Source: an uncultured Pelosinus sp. (lineage in GTDB: Bacteria > Bacillota > Negativicutes > Sporomusales > Acetonemataceae). Taken from it: a DNA stretch of 36,867 nt. The position numbers and the translations under genes are program-made. Under the pieces are notes generated by a model. That model was not told the DNA's origin, ran no database searches, and saw only the letters and a list, made by a program, of their open reading frames with translations. The stretch covers positions 1 to 36,867 of the forward strand of contig UQPB01000035.1 of the NCBI GenBank assembly GCA_900542835.1, read 5' to 3'. Below are positions 24,064 to 31,534 of the stretch, piece after piece (position 1 is the first letter of the stretch; each line of letters begins with the position of its first letter).

Positions 24064-24411
24064 CTAATCCGGCAGCCGGCCGGGATTTATCCAGCCGGAT
24101 TGCTTGCCCCAGCTTTCCAGGGCGGCAAAAACCGGCAGCAGCCCCTTGCCAAGCTTGGTCAGCGAGTACTCGACCCGCGGCGGCACTTCGTTATACTGGT
24201 TCCGGTTGATGACTCCCGCCTCCTGCAGTTCTTGCAGCGTCTGGGCCAGCATTACATTGGATATACCGTTCAATTGCCGCCGCAGCTCATTAAAACGGAT
24301 AACCTCCTGCTTTGCTACCTGCCATACAACATGCATCTTCCATTTTCCGCTCAATAGCTCAATCGTATATTCGATCGGACATGGAATCGACGATAATTCC
24401 CGCTTTTTCAT
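24064..24411 (-). CDS. HxlR-family transcriptional regulator
   Basis: The 115-residue winged-helix protein has the HxlR pattern: CPIEYTIELLSGKWKMHVVW, RFNELRRQLNGISNVMLAQTLQELQEAGVI in spaced form, and RVEYSLTKLGKGLLPV. Such proteins bind as dimers and often respond to redox or electrophile stress. The start is the ATG at 24411 with GGAGG five to six bases upstream. It is divergent from a nitroreductase-like gene, the usual arrangement for HxlR repressors and their targets, and a 25-bp palindrome lies between them. Confidence 0.92.
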   Translation of the reverse strand: MKKRELSSIPCPIEYTIELLSGKWKMHVVWQVAKQEVIRFNELRRQLNGISNVMLAQTLQELQEAGVINRNQYNEVPPRVEYSLTKLGKGLLPVFAALESWGKQSGWINPGRLPD

Positions 24412-24438
24412 AATAGCCTCCAAGGTAAGTTTTTATTT

Positions 24439-24463
24439 AGTATGTAATTAAATTCTTAGTACT
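24439..24463. promoter_or_regulatory. Candidate HxlR operator 1 (AGTA-N17-TACT)
   Basis: The 25-bp site begins AGTATGTAA and ends TTAGTACT, in the divergent gap between hxlR and the nitroreductase gene. A second site with the same length and ends lies upstream of the other HxlR gene at 34939-34963. Confidence 0.55.
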
Positions 24464-24604
24464 TGTTTAATATTTATCGTGATGCTAATATTATATTCAA
24501 ATAAGCACACATTGTAAAGCCGGAGAAAAGCCGCAATAGCGCCGCCGCTATTCAGTATATCCAAATGAGGTTTTTTCCGGCAAATGATAAAGGGGGTCGT
24601 CAGT

Positions 24605-25207
24605 ATGGCAAAAACATTTTGGCAAGCGGTCAAATCCAGACGCAGCATTTACGGTTTAGAGGATCAAAAAACGGTTAGCGAAGAACGGATTGAGGAAATC
24701 GTCAGCGACGCGCTCAGGCATACACCCTCGGCGTTCAATTCCCAGAGCACGCGGATTGTTCTGCTGTTCGGCGAGCAGAGCCAAAAGCTGTGGCAGCTTA
24801 CACTCGAGACGCTGCGCCAGCTGACCAGCAAGGAGCAGTTTGCCGAAACGGAACAAAAAATAACCGGTGCTTTCGCATCCGGGTACGGGACTGTGCTGTT
24901 TTTCGAGGAACAAACCGTGGTTGACAGTCTTATCAGCAGCTTCCCACTCTATGCCGACCGCTTTCCGGTATGGTCGCAGCACACGAACGCAATGCATCAG
25001 TTTGTGATCTGGACTGCGCTGGAGGCCGAGGGGCTTGGCGCGTCGCTGCAGCACTATAACCCGCTGATTGACAGCGCCGTACAGGCGGAATGGGGCGTTC
25101 CCGCCAGCTGGAAGCTGGTGGCCCAGCTTCCGTTCGGCAAAGCGGCGGCAGAGCCGGGTGAAAAGCAAACAGCCGCTATCGACGCCCGTCTGCAGGTTTT
25201 CAGATAG
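24605..25207 (+). CDS. Nitroreductase-family protein (Frm2/CinD-like)
   Basis: The 200-residue protein has the nitroreductase fold pattern. It starts FWQAVKSRRSIYGL, an FMN-binding RRS segment, followed by HTPSAFNSQSTRIVLLFG and a late EAEGLGASLQHYNP. It resembles the Frm2/CinD subgroup, FMN-dependent NAD(P)H oxidoreductases acting on nitroaromatics or quinones. The ATG at 24605 is chosen over an ATG 21 bases earlier because of AAAGGGGG upstream. It begins a two-gene unit with the NmrA-like gene, 47 bp downstream, and is divergent from hxlR. Confidence 0.86.
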   Translation: MAKTFWQAVKSRRSIYGLEDQKTVSEERIEEIVSDALRHTPSAFNSQSTRIVLLFGEQSQKLWQLTLETLRQLTSKEQFAETEQKITGAFASGYGTVLFFEEQTVVDSLISSFPLYADRFPVWSQHTNAMHQFVIWTALEAEGLGASLQHYNPLIDSAVQAEWGVPASWKLVAQLPFGKAAAEPGEKQTAAIDARLQVFR

Positions 25208-25254
25208 GCAAATAATAAATACCACTATTTAAAATTACAAAGGAGTTGTTGAGA

Positions 25255-25896
25255 ATGAAAATTGCTTTAATCGGCGCCACTGGTTTTGTCGGCTCCAAGC
25301 TGCTGGCGGAGGCGCTTGCCAGAGGCCATCAGGTAACGGCGATCAGCCGCGACAGCGCCAAAATTACGGCCCAGGGGGCAGGACTTATCCCCGCCGCGGT
25401 CGATGTCTACGACAGCCAGGCGCTGACAACGGTACTGGAGCATCAGGACGCCGTGATCAGCGCGTTCAACTCCGGCTGGAAGAACCCCAATTTGTACGCG
25501 GATTTCAAGCGGGGCTACGCCTCGATTCTGGCAGCCGCCAAAAAAGCCGGGGTTAAGCGAATCCTGGTGGTGGGAGGAGCGTCAAGCCTGCTGCTGCCTT
25601 CCGGCAAACGCGTATATGATGTAAGCATCCCGGAAGACTTCAAACCCGCGGTACTGGGGGCGATGGAGCTGCTGGAGGAACTGCGGCATGAACAGGAACT
25701 GAACTGGACCTTCATCAGTCCGGCGCCTAATTTAACCGCCGGAGATAAGACCGGCCGCTTCCGGCTCGGCAAGGATAATCCGGTTACCGATGAAAAGGGC
25801 GAGAGCAACATCTCGGTCGGCGACCTGGCGGTTGCGATTCTGGATGAAATTGAAAAACCGCAGTTTATCCGTCAACGCTTTACCGCTGGCTATTAA
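25255..25896 (+). CDS. NAD(P)-binding NmrA/atypical SDR family protein
   Basis: The 213-residue protein begins with the Rossmann motif KIALIGATGFVGSKL (GATGFVG at 7-13) and has VGGASSLLLPSG and ISPAPNLTAGDKTGRFRLG. These are typical of small NmrA-like atypical short-chain reductases such as YwnB and YesF relatives. The catalytic YxxxK triad is not evident, as in many members that act as NAD(P)H sensors or flavin/quinone reductases. The ATG at 25255 has AAAGGAG upstream; a TTG nine bases earlier is less likely. Co-transcribed with the nitroreductase gene and probably under the same HxlR control. Confidence 0.85.
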   Translation: MKIALIGATGFVGSKLLAEALARGHQVTAISRDSAKITAQGAGLIPAAVDVYDSQALTTVLEHQDAVISAFNSGWKNPNLYADFKRGYASILAAAKKAGVKRILVVGGASSLLLPSGKRVYDVSIPEDFKPAVLGAMELLEELRHEQELNWTFISPAPNLTAGDKTGRFRLGKDNPVTDEKGESNISVGDLAVAILDEIEKPQFIRQRFTAGY

Positions 25897-25979
25897 GGCC
25901 GCCGGATTCGGGCCAATCCGGCAACAGGATCCGGCAGCGGCCTCAGCCCCGCGCCAGGCTGAACTGCCCTTCGCAAAAT

Positions 25980-26016
25980 AGCAACCGCTCCCCGGCAATC
26001 CCGGGGAGCGGTTGCT
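25980..26016. terminator. Hairpin terminator between the NmrA-like and pirin genes
   Basis: AGCAACCGCTCCCCGG and its exact complement flank a 5-nt loop between convergent genes. Short T-rich runs follow on both strands (ATTTCATTT and ATTTTG), so it probably ends both units. Confidence 0.8.
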
Positions 26017-26030
26017 ATTTCATTTCGCCG

Positions 26031-26870
26031 CTAAGGCTTGATAAACGTATTCTCCTGCAATTCGCGAAACGCGAGCTGCAGTTCTTCCCGGGTATTCATG
26101 ACAATCGGCCCGCCCCAGGCAACAGGCTCCCGCAGCGGTTCCCCCGCCATCAGGAAGAACCGCAGCCCCTGATCAGAGGCGTTGACCTGCAAAACGCCCG
26201 TTTCATCAAACAATACGGCATGCCTGGCGGCAATCAGCCTGTCGTCGCCAAAGCGCCCCGCTCCCTGGAAGATATAAATAAACAGCGTCTTGTAGCCGGG
26301 TACAGGCAGCGACCACTCCCCACCGGCATCGATTTCCACATCCAGCAGCAGCGGTTTGCAATAATTTCCGGCTACAGCCCCGCCGTGGCCGGCGTATTCC
26401 CCGGCCAAAACGTGGATTCTCCGCCCGCCTTCATCAACGGCCGGAATATCCGCCTGCCCGATTCCACAATAGGCCGGGGCGGCCATTTTATCTTTTGCCG
26501 GCAGATTAAGCCACAGCTGGATTCCGAACATCCGCTCACTCGGCTTTGGCATTTCCTGATGCAGGATGCCTGATCCCGCGGTCATCCACTGACATTCTCC
26601 CGCCAGAATGCTTCCCGTGTTGCCCAGACTGTCCCCGTGCTCAATATCCCCCTGGATAAGATAGGTGATCGTCTCAATGCCGCGATGCGGATGCCAGGGA
26701 AAGCCTTTGACATAGTCGGCGGGATCGACCGAGTCAAAGGCGTCCAGCATGAGAAAAGGATCAAACTCAGCTGTGTCGTCGCGGCCAATAACCCGCACCA
26801 GCCTGACCCCGGCCCCGTCCACCGTATGCGTTCCGGTTACAATCCTGCGAATCGCTCTCAATTTGCTCAT
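26031..26870 (-). CDS. Pirin family protein (YhhW-like)
   Basis: The 279-residue bicupin has the pirin metal-site pattern: H60 and H62 in HPHRGIETITY, H104 and E106 in GILHQEMP, and the MTAGSG turn. Pirins bind Fe(II) or another divalent metal; some bacterial members have quercetin 2,3-dioxygenase activity and others bind partner enzymes. The ATG at 26870 has AAGGAGG eight bases upstream. It is monocistronic, convergent with the nitroreductase unit, and repeat DNA begins about 90 bp upstream of its start. Confidence 0.92.
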   Translation of the reverse strand: MSKLRAIRRIVTGTHTVDGAGVRLVRVIGRDDTAEFDPFLMLDAFDSVDPADYVKGFPWHPHRGIETITYLIQGDIEHGDSLGNTGSILAGECQWMTAGSGILHQEMPKPSERMFGIQLWLNLPAKDKMAAPAYCGIGQADIPAVDEGGRRIHVLAGEYAGHGGAVAGNYCKPLLLDVEIDAGGEWSLPVPGYKTLFIYIFQGAGRFGDDRLIAARHAVLFDETGVLQVNASDQGLRFFLMAGEPLREPVAWGGPIVMNTREELQLAFRELQENTFIKP

Positions 26871-26959
26871 TTCCAGCCTCCTTGCCGCTTGAAAGCTTTG
26901 ATTAACGGTTATTTCTGCTTAATCATTGCTTCTTCCTTCTATGGCAAGCCGTATAAACA

Positions 26960-27415
26960 AAACCACGGAGGGAAGGAGGAGTTACTTTTCCACCGAGGCC
27001 ACCGAGGGTCGCTGAGGGCACAGAGGGTGATGGATAGTATTAAAATTCCCGGTTTCCCTCTGTGTCCTCCGTGTATCCTCCGTGGCCTCCGTGGAATCGC
27101 GCTTTTCTTTGTCCGTCTCTGTGGAATCGTTTTCTGAGCCACCAAACTGCTATGCCCACTGCGTTCGCGCAAAAAAATACGGTGCGCATAACATGCGCAC
27201 CCCAGCCTGTTGTGGCTTAGCGGTTCAATCGCCGCTTCCCTCTGTACCCTCCGTGTATCCTCTGTGTCCTCCGTGGAGTCGTTCTTCCCAGTATCCTTTG
27301 CCACAGGCGCGCACAGCGCCTGTTGTGGCTTGGCGGTTCAATTGTCGCTTCCCTCTGTGCCCTCCGTGTATCCTTTGTGTCCTCCGTGGAGTCGTTTTTT
27401 CGTTCTTTGCTTTTC
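26960..27415. repeat. Dispersed 'ACGGAGG' repeat array, copy D, overlapping the end of the CobW-like gene
   Basis: The block opens with CCACGGAGGGAAGGAGG and CCACCGAGGCCACCGAGG, then switches to complementary CTCTGTGTCCTCCGTG words. It contains two 82-bp direct copies, 27206-27287 and 27319-27400, each starting CCTGTTGTGGCTT and ending CCGTGGAGTCGTT. The right end runs into the CobW-like coding sequence. No separate gene is supported in 26871-27337. Confidence 0.78.
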
Positions 27416-28333
27416 CTCCCTCACGGCGGCAGCCGGCCGCAAAACCTGCCGCAGCCATTGGCGGCGCAAGTTTGCGCCAATGAAGACGCAGCCCGCCCTT
27501 TCCGTCTGTTCGCCATCCATACCGGTAATCGCGTAGGTCCGGCCCACAACATCAAATCGCAGCAGCGCGGCGCCACACGGCATAAAACCTTTGGCCCGTA
27601 CGATGCCGCCAAATACACCGGCCACAACCGCTTGCAAAAACGCAATCAGCTTGCCGGGCGAGTCCAGCGCTCCCCCGGTTATGGCCAGCGATTCAAACTC
27701 CGTGCCGGCTGCGGTCTCCGCCACCGGGCTGACCAGTTCCGGATCGAGAAGATCCGCCAATAAGCCATCCCACCAGGCCCGGGGCTGCTGCTCATAGCCG
27801 CCAACAAGCAGCTCGGCGGTTGCATTCCGGCTGCGGACTTCCCGCTCCAGCCGCCACAGCTCCCGCGAATCCGCCGGTGCGGTTTTGGTGACGACAATTC
27901 TGGCGGCCGCCGTCAGTTGATCGCTGAAAACCGCAGGGTAATCCCGCAGGCACTCGTCAAAGCTGTTGCCATCCAGCAAGGTAAGCGGCTTTAGCAAAAC
28001 AATCCGTTCATACTGGATTTTTTTGAGGTTGCTAAGAATGCTGCTCAGCTTCGCTGCCCCGGTCGGCTCCACGACCAGATATGCGGGATCAAGTGCGTTG
28101 GCGATGGTGAGAACCGCGGTGGCAAAATCCTGTTTCAGGCTGCAGCAGACGCACCCCTCCGTCAGTTCATAAATATTGAGTCCGGTGGACGAGCGCAGCA
28201 GGGCTGTATCAATGTTTTCCTGGCCGTAGTCATTTTCCAGCACGACAAAGCGATGGCTGGTTTTTTCCGCCATCCGTTTAATAAAGGTAGTTTTTCCAGC
28301 TCCTAAAAAGCCCGAGACAATCAATATTTTCAT
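27338..28333 (-). CDS. CobW/G3E-family GTPase with repeat-derived C-terminal tail
   Basis: The 331-residue protein has the P-loop GFLGAGKTTF (8-17), the metal-binding CVCC motif (61-64) and the G3E pattern VVEPTGAA. G3E GTPases act as metallochaperones or insertases for zinc, cobalt or nickel sites. The C-terminal CobW_C-like domain (FVVGRTYAITGMDGEQ region, about 255-300) is followed by about 31 residues, AAAVREEKQRTKK then LHGGHKGYTEGTEG, that are translated repeat DNA. The native stop was therefore lost or replaced by repeat insertion. The start ATG has AAAAGGGG upstream. Nickel supply to the LarA-like proteins is a speculative link. Confidence 0.85.
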   Translation of the reverse strand: MKILIVSGFLGAGKTTFIKRMAEKTSHRFVVLENDYGQENIDTALLRSSTGLNIYELTEGCVCCSLKQDFATAVLTIANALDPAYLVVEPTGAAKLSSILSNLKKIQYERIVLLKPLTLLDGNSFDECLRDYPAVFSDQLTAAARIVVTKTAPADSRELWRLEREVRSRNATAELLVGGYEQQPRAWWDGLLADLLDPELVSPVAETAAGTEFESLAITGGALDSPGKLIAFLQAVVAGVFGGIVRAKGFMPCGAALLRFDVVGRTYAITGMDGEQTERAGCVFIGANLRRQWLRQVLRPAAAVREEKQRTKKRLHGGHKGYTEGTEGSDN

Positions 28334-28372
28334 GCTAATGCCCCTTTTCCGTCAGCCTTCCCTGCCAGGAAT

Positions 28373-28420
28373 AAAAACAGCCGGCCCTTTGAAACCGGTT
28401 CAAGGCGCCGGCTGTTTTCT
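28373..28420. terminator. Intrinsic terminator downstream of the alcohol dehydrogenase gene
   Basis: AAAACAGCCGGC pairs with GCCGGCTGTTTT, with inner CTTTGAA/TTCAAGG pairing. On the minus strand the stem is followed by a five-T run. It lies about 70 bp past the dehydrogenase stop and before cobW. Confidence 0.85.
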
Positions 28421-28489
28421 TTCAGTAGTACCGGACCCGGGCCAATAGCGTCTCCGGCTTACCTAGTGTTCTGCCAATGCTGCCAGAAC

Positions 28490-29551
28490 CTAGTCCGCCA
28501 GTTTGACGACCGGCTTAATCAAATCAGCCGGTTTATCCCGCATCAGGAAAAGGGCCTTCTCCAAATTGTCCCAGCCTGCAAAAACATGACTGGCAAGCAG
28601 CGAAACGTCCAGCCTGCCGGAGGCTACCAGCGCGCCCAGCTTTTCCATGCGCAGACGGCCGCCGGGCATTAATCCGCCGTTGATCTGCTTATGCCCCATG
28701 CCGACACCCCACTCCACGCGGGGAATATTGACATAGCTGCCGGATCCAAGATAATTGACATTGCCGATTTTGCCGCCGGGCTTCAGACTTTTGATCGCCG
28801 CCTCAAAGGTTTCGACGCCGCCGCCCGCCATCACAATCTTATCAACGCCTTTACCGTTTGTCATTGCCAGCACCTGCTCTTCGATGCTGCCGTCCTTATA
28901 GCTGATAAACCGGGTTGCGCCATAAGCCTTAGCCGCCGCGATGCAGTTCGGCCGGGTGCCGACCGCGATGATTTCGGATGCGCCGCGCAAGGAAGCCGCC
29001 GCCACCGACATCAGGCCGACCGGTCCGATACCAATAACCAGCACAACGTCGCCAAATTGTACGTCCGCCAGTTCCACGCCGTGGAAGCCCGTCGGCACCA
29101 TATCGGACAGCATGCAGGCATCGACGACGTTAATTGTTGCCGGCAGCTGCGCCAGATTGCCATCAGCGTCGTTTACATGGAAATACTCCGAGAAAACACC
29201 GTCCTTAAAGTTAGAGAATTTCCAGCCGGCCAGCATGCCGCCGGAATGCATTGAGTAACCGGCCTGAGCCTCCAGGGAGTTCCAGTCGGGAGTGATCGCC
29301 GGTACCAAAACCCGGTCGCCGGGTTTGAAGTCGCGCACCAGCGAGCCGACCTCGACGACTTCGGCGCAGCACTCATGACCCAGGATCATGTTATGTCGCT
29401 CGCCGATTGCCCCTTCCCAAAGCGTATGGATATCGGAAGTACATATGGCGACTGCCAGCGGTTTGCAGATCGCATCCATGGGACCACATTGCGGAACCGC
29501 TTTTTCAATCCAGCCGGATTCACCGATTTTTAACATGGCATAACCCTTCAT
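28490..29551 (-). CDS. NADP-dependent isopropanol-type secondary alcohol dehydrogenase
   Basis: The 353-residue protein matches the Thermoanaerobacter/Clostridium beijerinckii secondary alcohol dehydrogenases throughout. Catalytic zinc ligands fall at the same numbers: C37 (AICTSD), H59 (LGHE) and D150 (LSDMVPTGFHG). GIGPVGLM is the nucleotide loop, and GTRP matches the GSRP segment that confers NADP preference. These enzymes lack the structural zinc site. It would interconvert 2-ketones or other secondary carbonyls and alcohols. The ATG at 29551 has GGGAGG eight bases upstream and aligns with homologues. A promoter and a palindrome like those of the aldarate operons lie upstream. Confidence 0.93.
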   Translation of the reverse strand: MKGYAMLKIGESGWIEKAVPQCGPMDAICKPLAVAICTSDIHTLWEGAIGERHNMILGHECCAEVVEVGSLVRDFKPGDRVLVPAITPDWNSLEAQAGYSMHSGGMLAGWKFSNFKDGVFSEYFHVNDADGNLAQLPATINVVDACMLSDMVPTGFHGVELADVQFGDVVLVIGIGPVGLMSVAAASLRGASEIIAVGTRPNCIAAAKAYGATRFISYKDGSIEEQVLAMTNGKGVDKIVMAGGGVETFEAAIKSLKPGGKIGNVNYLGSGSYVNIPRVEWGVGMGHKQINGGLMPGGRLRMEKLGALVASGRLDVSLLASHVFAGWDNLEKALFLMRDKPADLIKPVVKLAD

Positions 29552-29702
29552 GCAAACACCCTCCCAAATACAACTTGTATTGCAGACTGCGGACCGTGTC
29601 ACACCCGCTTATATTTTTTCACTCTGCAGCATCCGTTTAGCCGTAATCTACCGCCGCGTAAGTGCAACACGTACTATGTATCAAATTTTAAAATCGTGAT
29701 TA

Positions 29703-29719
29703 ATTTCACAATTTAAAAT
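29703..29719. promoter_or_regulatory. Putative IclR box 4 at the alcohol dehydrogenase promoter
   Basis: ATTTCACAATTTAAAAT fits ATTTCA-N5-TRAAAT. It lies at about +3 to +19 from the start predicted by the adjacent sigma-A promoter, a typical repressor position. Confidence 0.65.
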
Positions 29720-29728
29720 CTTGCCTTT

Positions 29729-29756
29729 ATTATATCATATTGAAAATTATTATCAA
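29729..29756 (-). promoter_or_regulatory. Sigma-A promoter of the alcohol dehydrogenase gene, with Fur-like box
   Basis: On the minus strand, TTGATA (29751-29756) and a perfect TATAAT (29729-29734) are separated by 16 bp. Between them, TGAAAATTATTATCA (29741-29755) differs at one defined position from the Fur 7-1-7 consensus TGATAATNATTATCA. The region is AT-rich, so the Fur reading is tentative; the promoter itself is good. Confidence 0.7.
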
Positions 29757-29836
29757 TTTGTTTTTTAGAAAAGATTGCTTTACCGCCTTCTTTACCACCC
29801 TGTCTTTGCCACTATGGATTATTTAGCGTTTTTTAC

Positions 29837-29865
29837 CTGGCGGCAGTGGAGGAATCTGCCGCCAG
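29837..29865. repeat. Leader hairpin upstream of the AbgA-like gene
   Basis: CTGGCGGCAG and CTGCCGCCAG are exact 10-bp complements around a 9-nt loop, 35 bp before the start codon. It may be an mRNA leader structure; no T-run follows. Confidence 0.5.
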
Positions 29866-29899
29866 AATGGATAATAGTGTAAAAAAAGGAGGGATGGCT

Positions 29900-31204
29900 A
29901 TGCAGGACATTGTGACCCTGGCCCGGTCGCTTGAGGCAAAAACGATTTCGCGGCGGCGCGATTTTCACAAATACGCCGAAAGCGGCTGGACGGAATTTCG
30001 CACCGCCTCTATCGTTGCCGCCACCTTGGCCAAGCTAGGTTATGAGGTACTGGCTGGTGAGGCTGTCATTGAGCCGGCCGCGATGATGGGCGTCCCCGCT
30101 GCGGCTGAACTGGAACGCGAACTGCAGCGGGCATTAACCCAGGGCGCCATCGCCAACTGGACCGTCAGGATGGCCGGCGGCCAAACCGGGGTTGTCGGCG
30201 TGCTGAGAAGCGGCCGTCCCGGTCCTACGGTGGCGCTGCGCTTCGATATGGACGCCGTCGACGGGATCGAGGACGAAAAGCCCTCGCACCGGCCCTGGCG
30301 CGAGGGCTTTGCCTCCGTCAACCGCGGCGCCATGCACGCCTGCGGCCATGACGGCCATACCGCGATCGGCCTGGCCGTAGCCGAGGTTCTGTATAGCGTG
30401 CGGCAGCGTTTGGCCGGAACGGTCAAGCTGATCTTCCAGCCGGCCGAGGAGGGAGTTCGCGGCGCTAAGGCAATGACGGCAAAGGGCGTGGTCGATGATG
30501 TGGATTACCTGATCGGCATGCATCTTGGCGGCGCTTTGCGCAAGACCGGCCAAATCGGCTGCGACAATACGCAGGGTTTCCTGGCGACAGCTAAGCTGGA
30601 CGCGCATTTCAGCGGCGTTCAGGCTCACGCCGGAGCGGCGCCCGAGCAAGGAAAAAACGCCGCCCTGGCCGCTGCCGCCGCGATGCTGAGCCTGCACGCA
30701 ATTTCCCGGCACAGCCAGGGCCATTCGCTGGTCAATGTCGGCGTCATCGAGGGAGGAACCGGCCGCAACGTCATCCCTGCCCAGGCCCTGCTCAAGCTTG
30801 AGACCCGCGGCGCCAGCAGCGCGATCAACCGCTATGTCTACCAAGCGGCCAGAGAGGTCATCGCCGGCGCCGCCGCCATGTACGGCGTCCAGGCGGAGAT
30901 TCGCGACGTCGGCGCCGCTGAGGTGCTTGAAAGCAGTCCGGAGCTGGTCGAACGGCTTAAGGACTTCGCCGTCGCCGGCGGTCTGTTCAGCGAAGTTCAC
31001 CGCTCGGTGCAAAACAGCGGCAGTGAAGATTGTTCATTCTTTATGGAGCGGGTTAAACAACGCGGCGGCCAGGCCGCCTACATCGGCATTGGCACAGAGC
31101 TGGCCGCCGGCCATCATAACGGCGGCTTCGACATCAACGAGGCGGCGCTGACGCCGGCAGTCGCCTTCCTCAGCGGCTTTACCGCAAGCCTGCTGACAGA
31201 GTAA
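29900..31204 (+). CDS. M20-family amidohydrolase, p-aminobenzoyl-glutamate hydrolase subunit A (AbgA)-like
   Basis: The 434-residue protein matches E. coli AbgA along its length: RRDFHKYAESGWTEFRT, ALRFDMDAVD, SHRPWREGFAS, MHACGHDGHTAIG and FQPAEEGVRGAKAM supply the two-metal site. HFSGVQAHAGAAPE opens the dimerisation domain and GTELAAGHHN the last ligand. AbgA works with AbgB in E. coli, but no abgB or abgT is present here, so a related amidohydrolase (N-acyl amino acid) role is possible. The ATG at 29900 is preferred because AAGGAGGG lies at good distance; an ATG six bases earlier abuts the ribosome site. Confidence 0.88.
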   Translation: MQDIVTLARSLEAKTISRRRDFHKYAESGWTEFRTASIVAATLAKLGYEVLAGEAVIEPAAMMGVPAAAELERELQRALTQGAIANWTVRMAGGQTGVVGVLRSGRPGPTVALRFDMDAVDGIEDEKPSHRPWREGFASVNRGAMHACGHDGHTAIGLAVAEVLYSVRQRLAGTVKLIFQPAEEGVRGAKAMTAKGVVDDVDYLIGMHLGGALRKTGQIGCDNTQGFLATAKLDAHFSGVQAHAGAAPEQGKNAALAAAAAMLSLHAISRHSQGHSLVNVGVIEGGTGRNVIPAQALLKLETRGASSAINRYVYQAAREVIAGAAAMYGVQAEIRDVGAAEVLESSPELVERLKDFAVAGGLFSEVHRSVQNSGSEDCSFFMERVKQRGGQAAYIGIGTELAAGHHNGGFDINEAALTPAVAFLSGFTASLLTE

Positions 31205-31231
31205 GGTCGACCCCGGACTCCGCCCGGCAAA

Positions 31232-31272
31232 CAGAGGAGGAAGGCGACCGTCGCGGTCGCCCTCCTCCTCTG
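31232..31272 (+). terminator. Hairpin after the AbgA-like gene
   Basis: CAGAGGAGG...GGCGACC pairs with GGTCGCC...CCTCCTCTG around GTCGC, 28 bp past the stop. No U-tract follows, so termination strength is uncertain. Confidence 0.55.
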
Positions 31273-31308
31273 TCAATTCAGGCCAGGTCAAACGGAGGTG
31301 ATGAGAAA

Positions 31309-31490
31309 CTTTTCCACGGAGGACACAGAGGTTACACAGAGGGCACAGAGGCAAACGAGATTTTAAATAAATATCCACACCCCTCTGTGTACCTCAACGT
31401 CCCTCGGTGTCCTCTGTGGAGTCGTTCTTTGCCTTTTCCTCCCTCATGGCAGCAGTTCCCTGCCTTGCCTGTCTCTGTGGAACCGGCTAT
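31309..31490. repeat. Dispersed 'ACGGAGG' repeat, copy E
   Basis: It opens TTTCCACGGAGGACACAGAGG and later carries CCTCTGTGTACC, GTCCTCTGTGGAGTCGTTC and TTTTCCTCCCTCATGGC. The last words recur beside the CobW-like gene and at about 35510-35575. Terminal inverted repeats of the copy A/B type are not visible. The gap between the AbgA-like gene and tyrS otherwise holds nothing recognisable. Confidence 0.7.
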
Positions 31491-31534
31491 TAACACTTGT
31501 TTTCATAAACGATTGCCCGGAATTCAGGCTGTCT

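Noticed and set aside
26960..27415. Possible CRISPR array in the short recurring CCTCCGTG words
   Set aside because: Repeats are not of uniform length or spacing, are palindromically arranged, and no unique spacers or cas genes are present.
26939..27483. Frames coding for HGGHRGH- or PSVPSVYPLCPP-type proteins in repeat blocks
   Set aside because: They are translations of the ACGGAGG repeats in several frames and both strands, with no ribosome sites. The CobW tail is the only case joined to a real gene.
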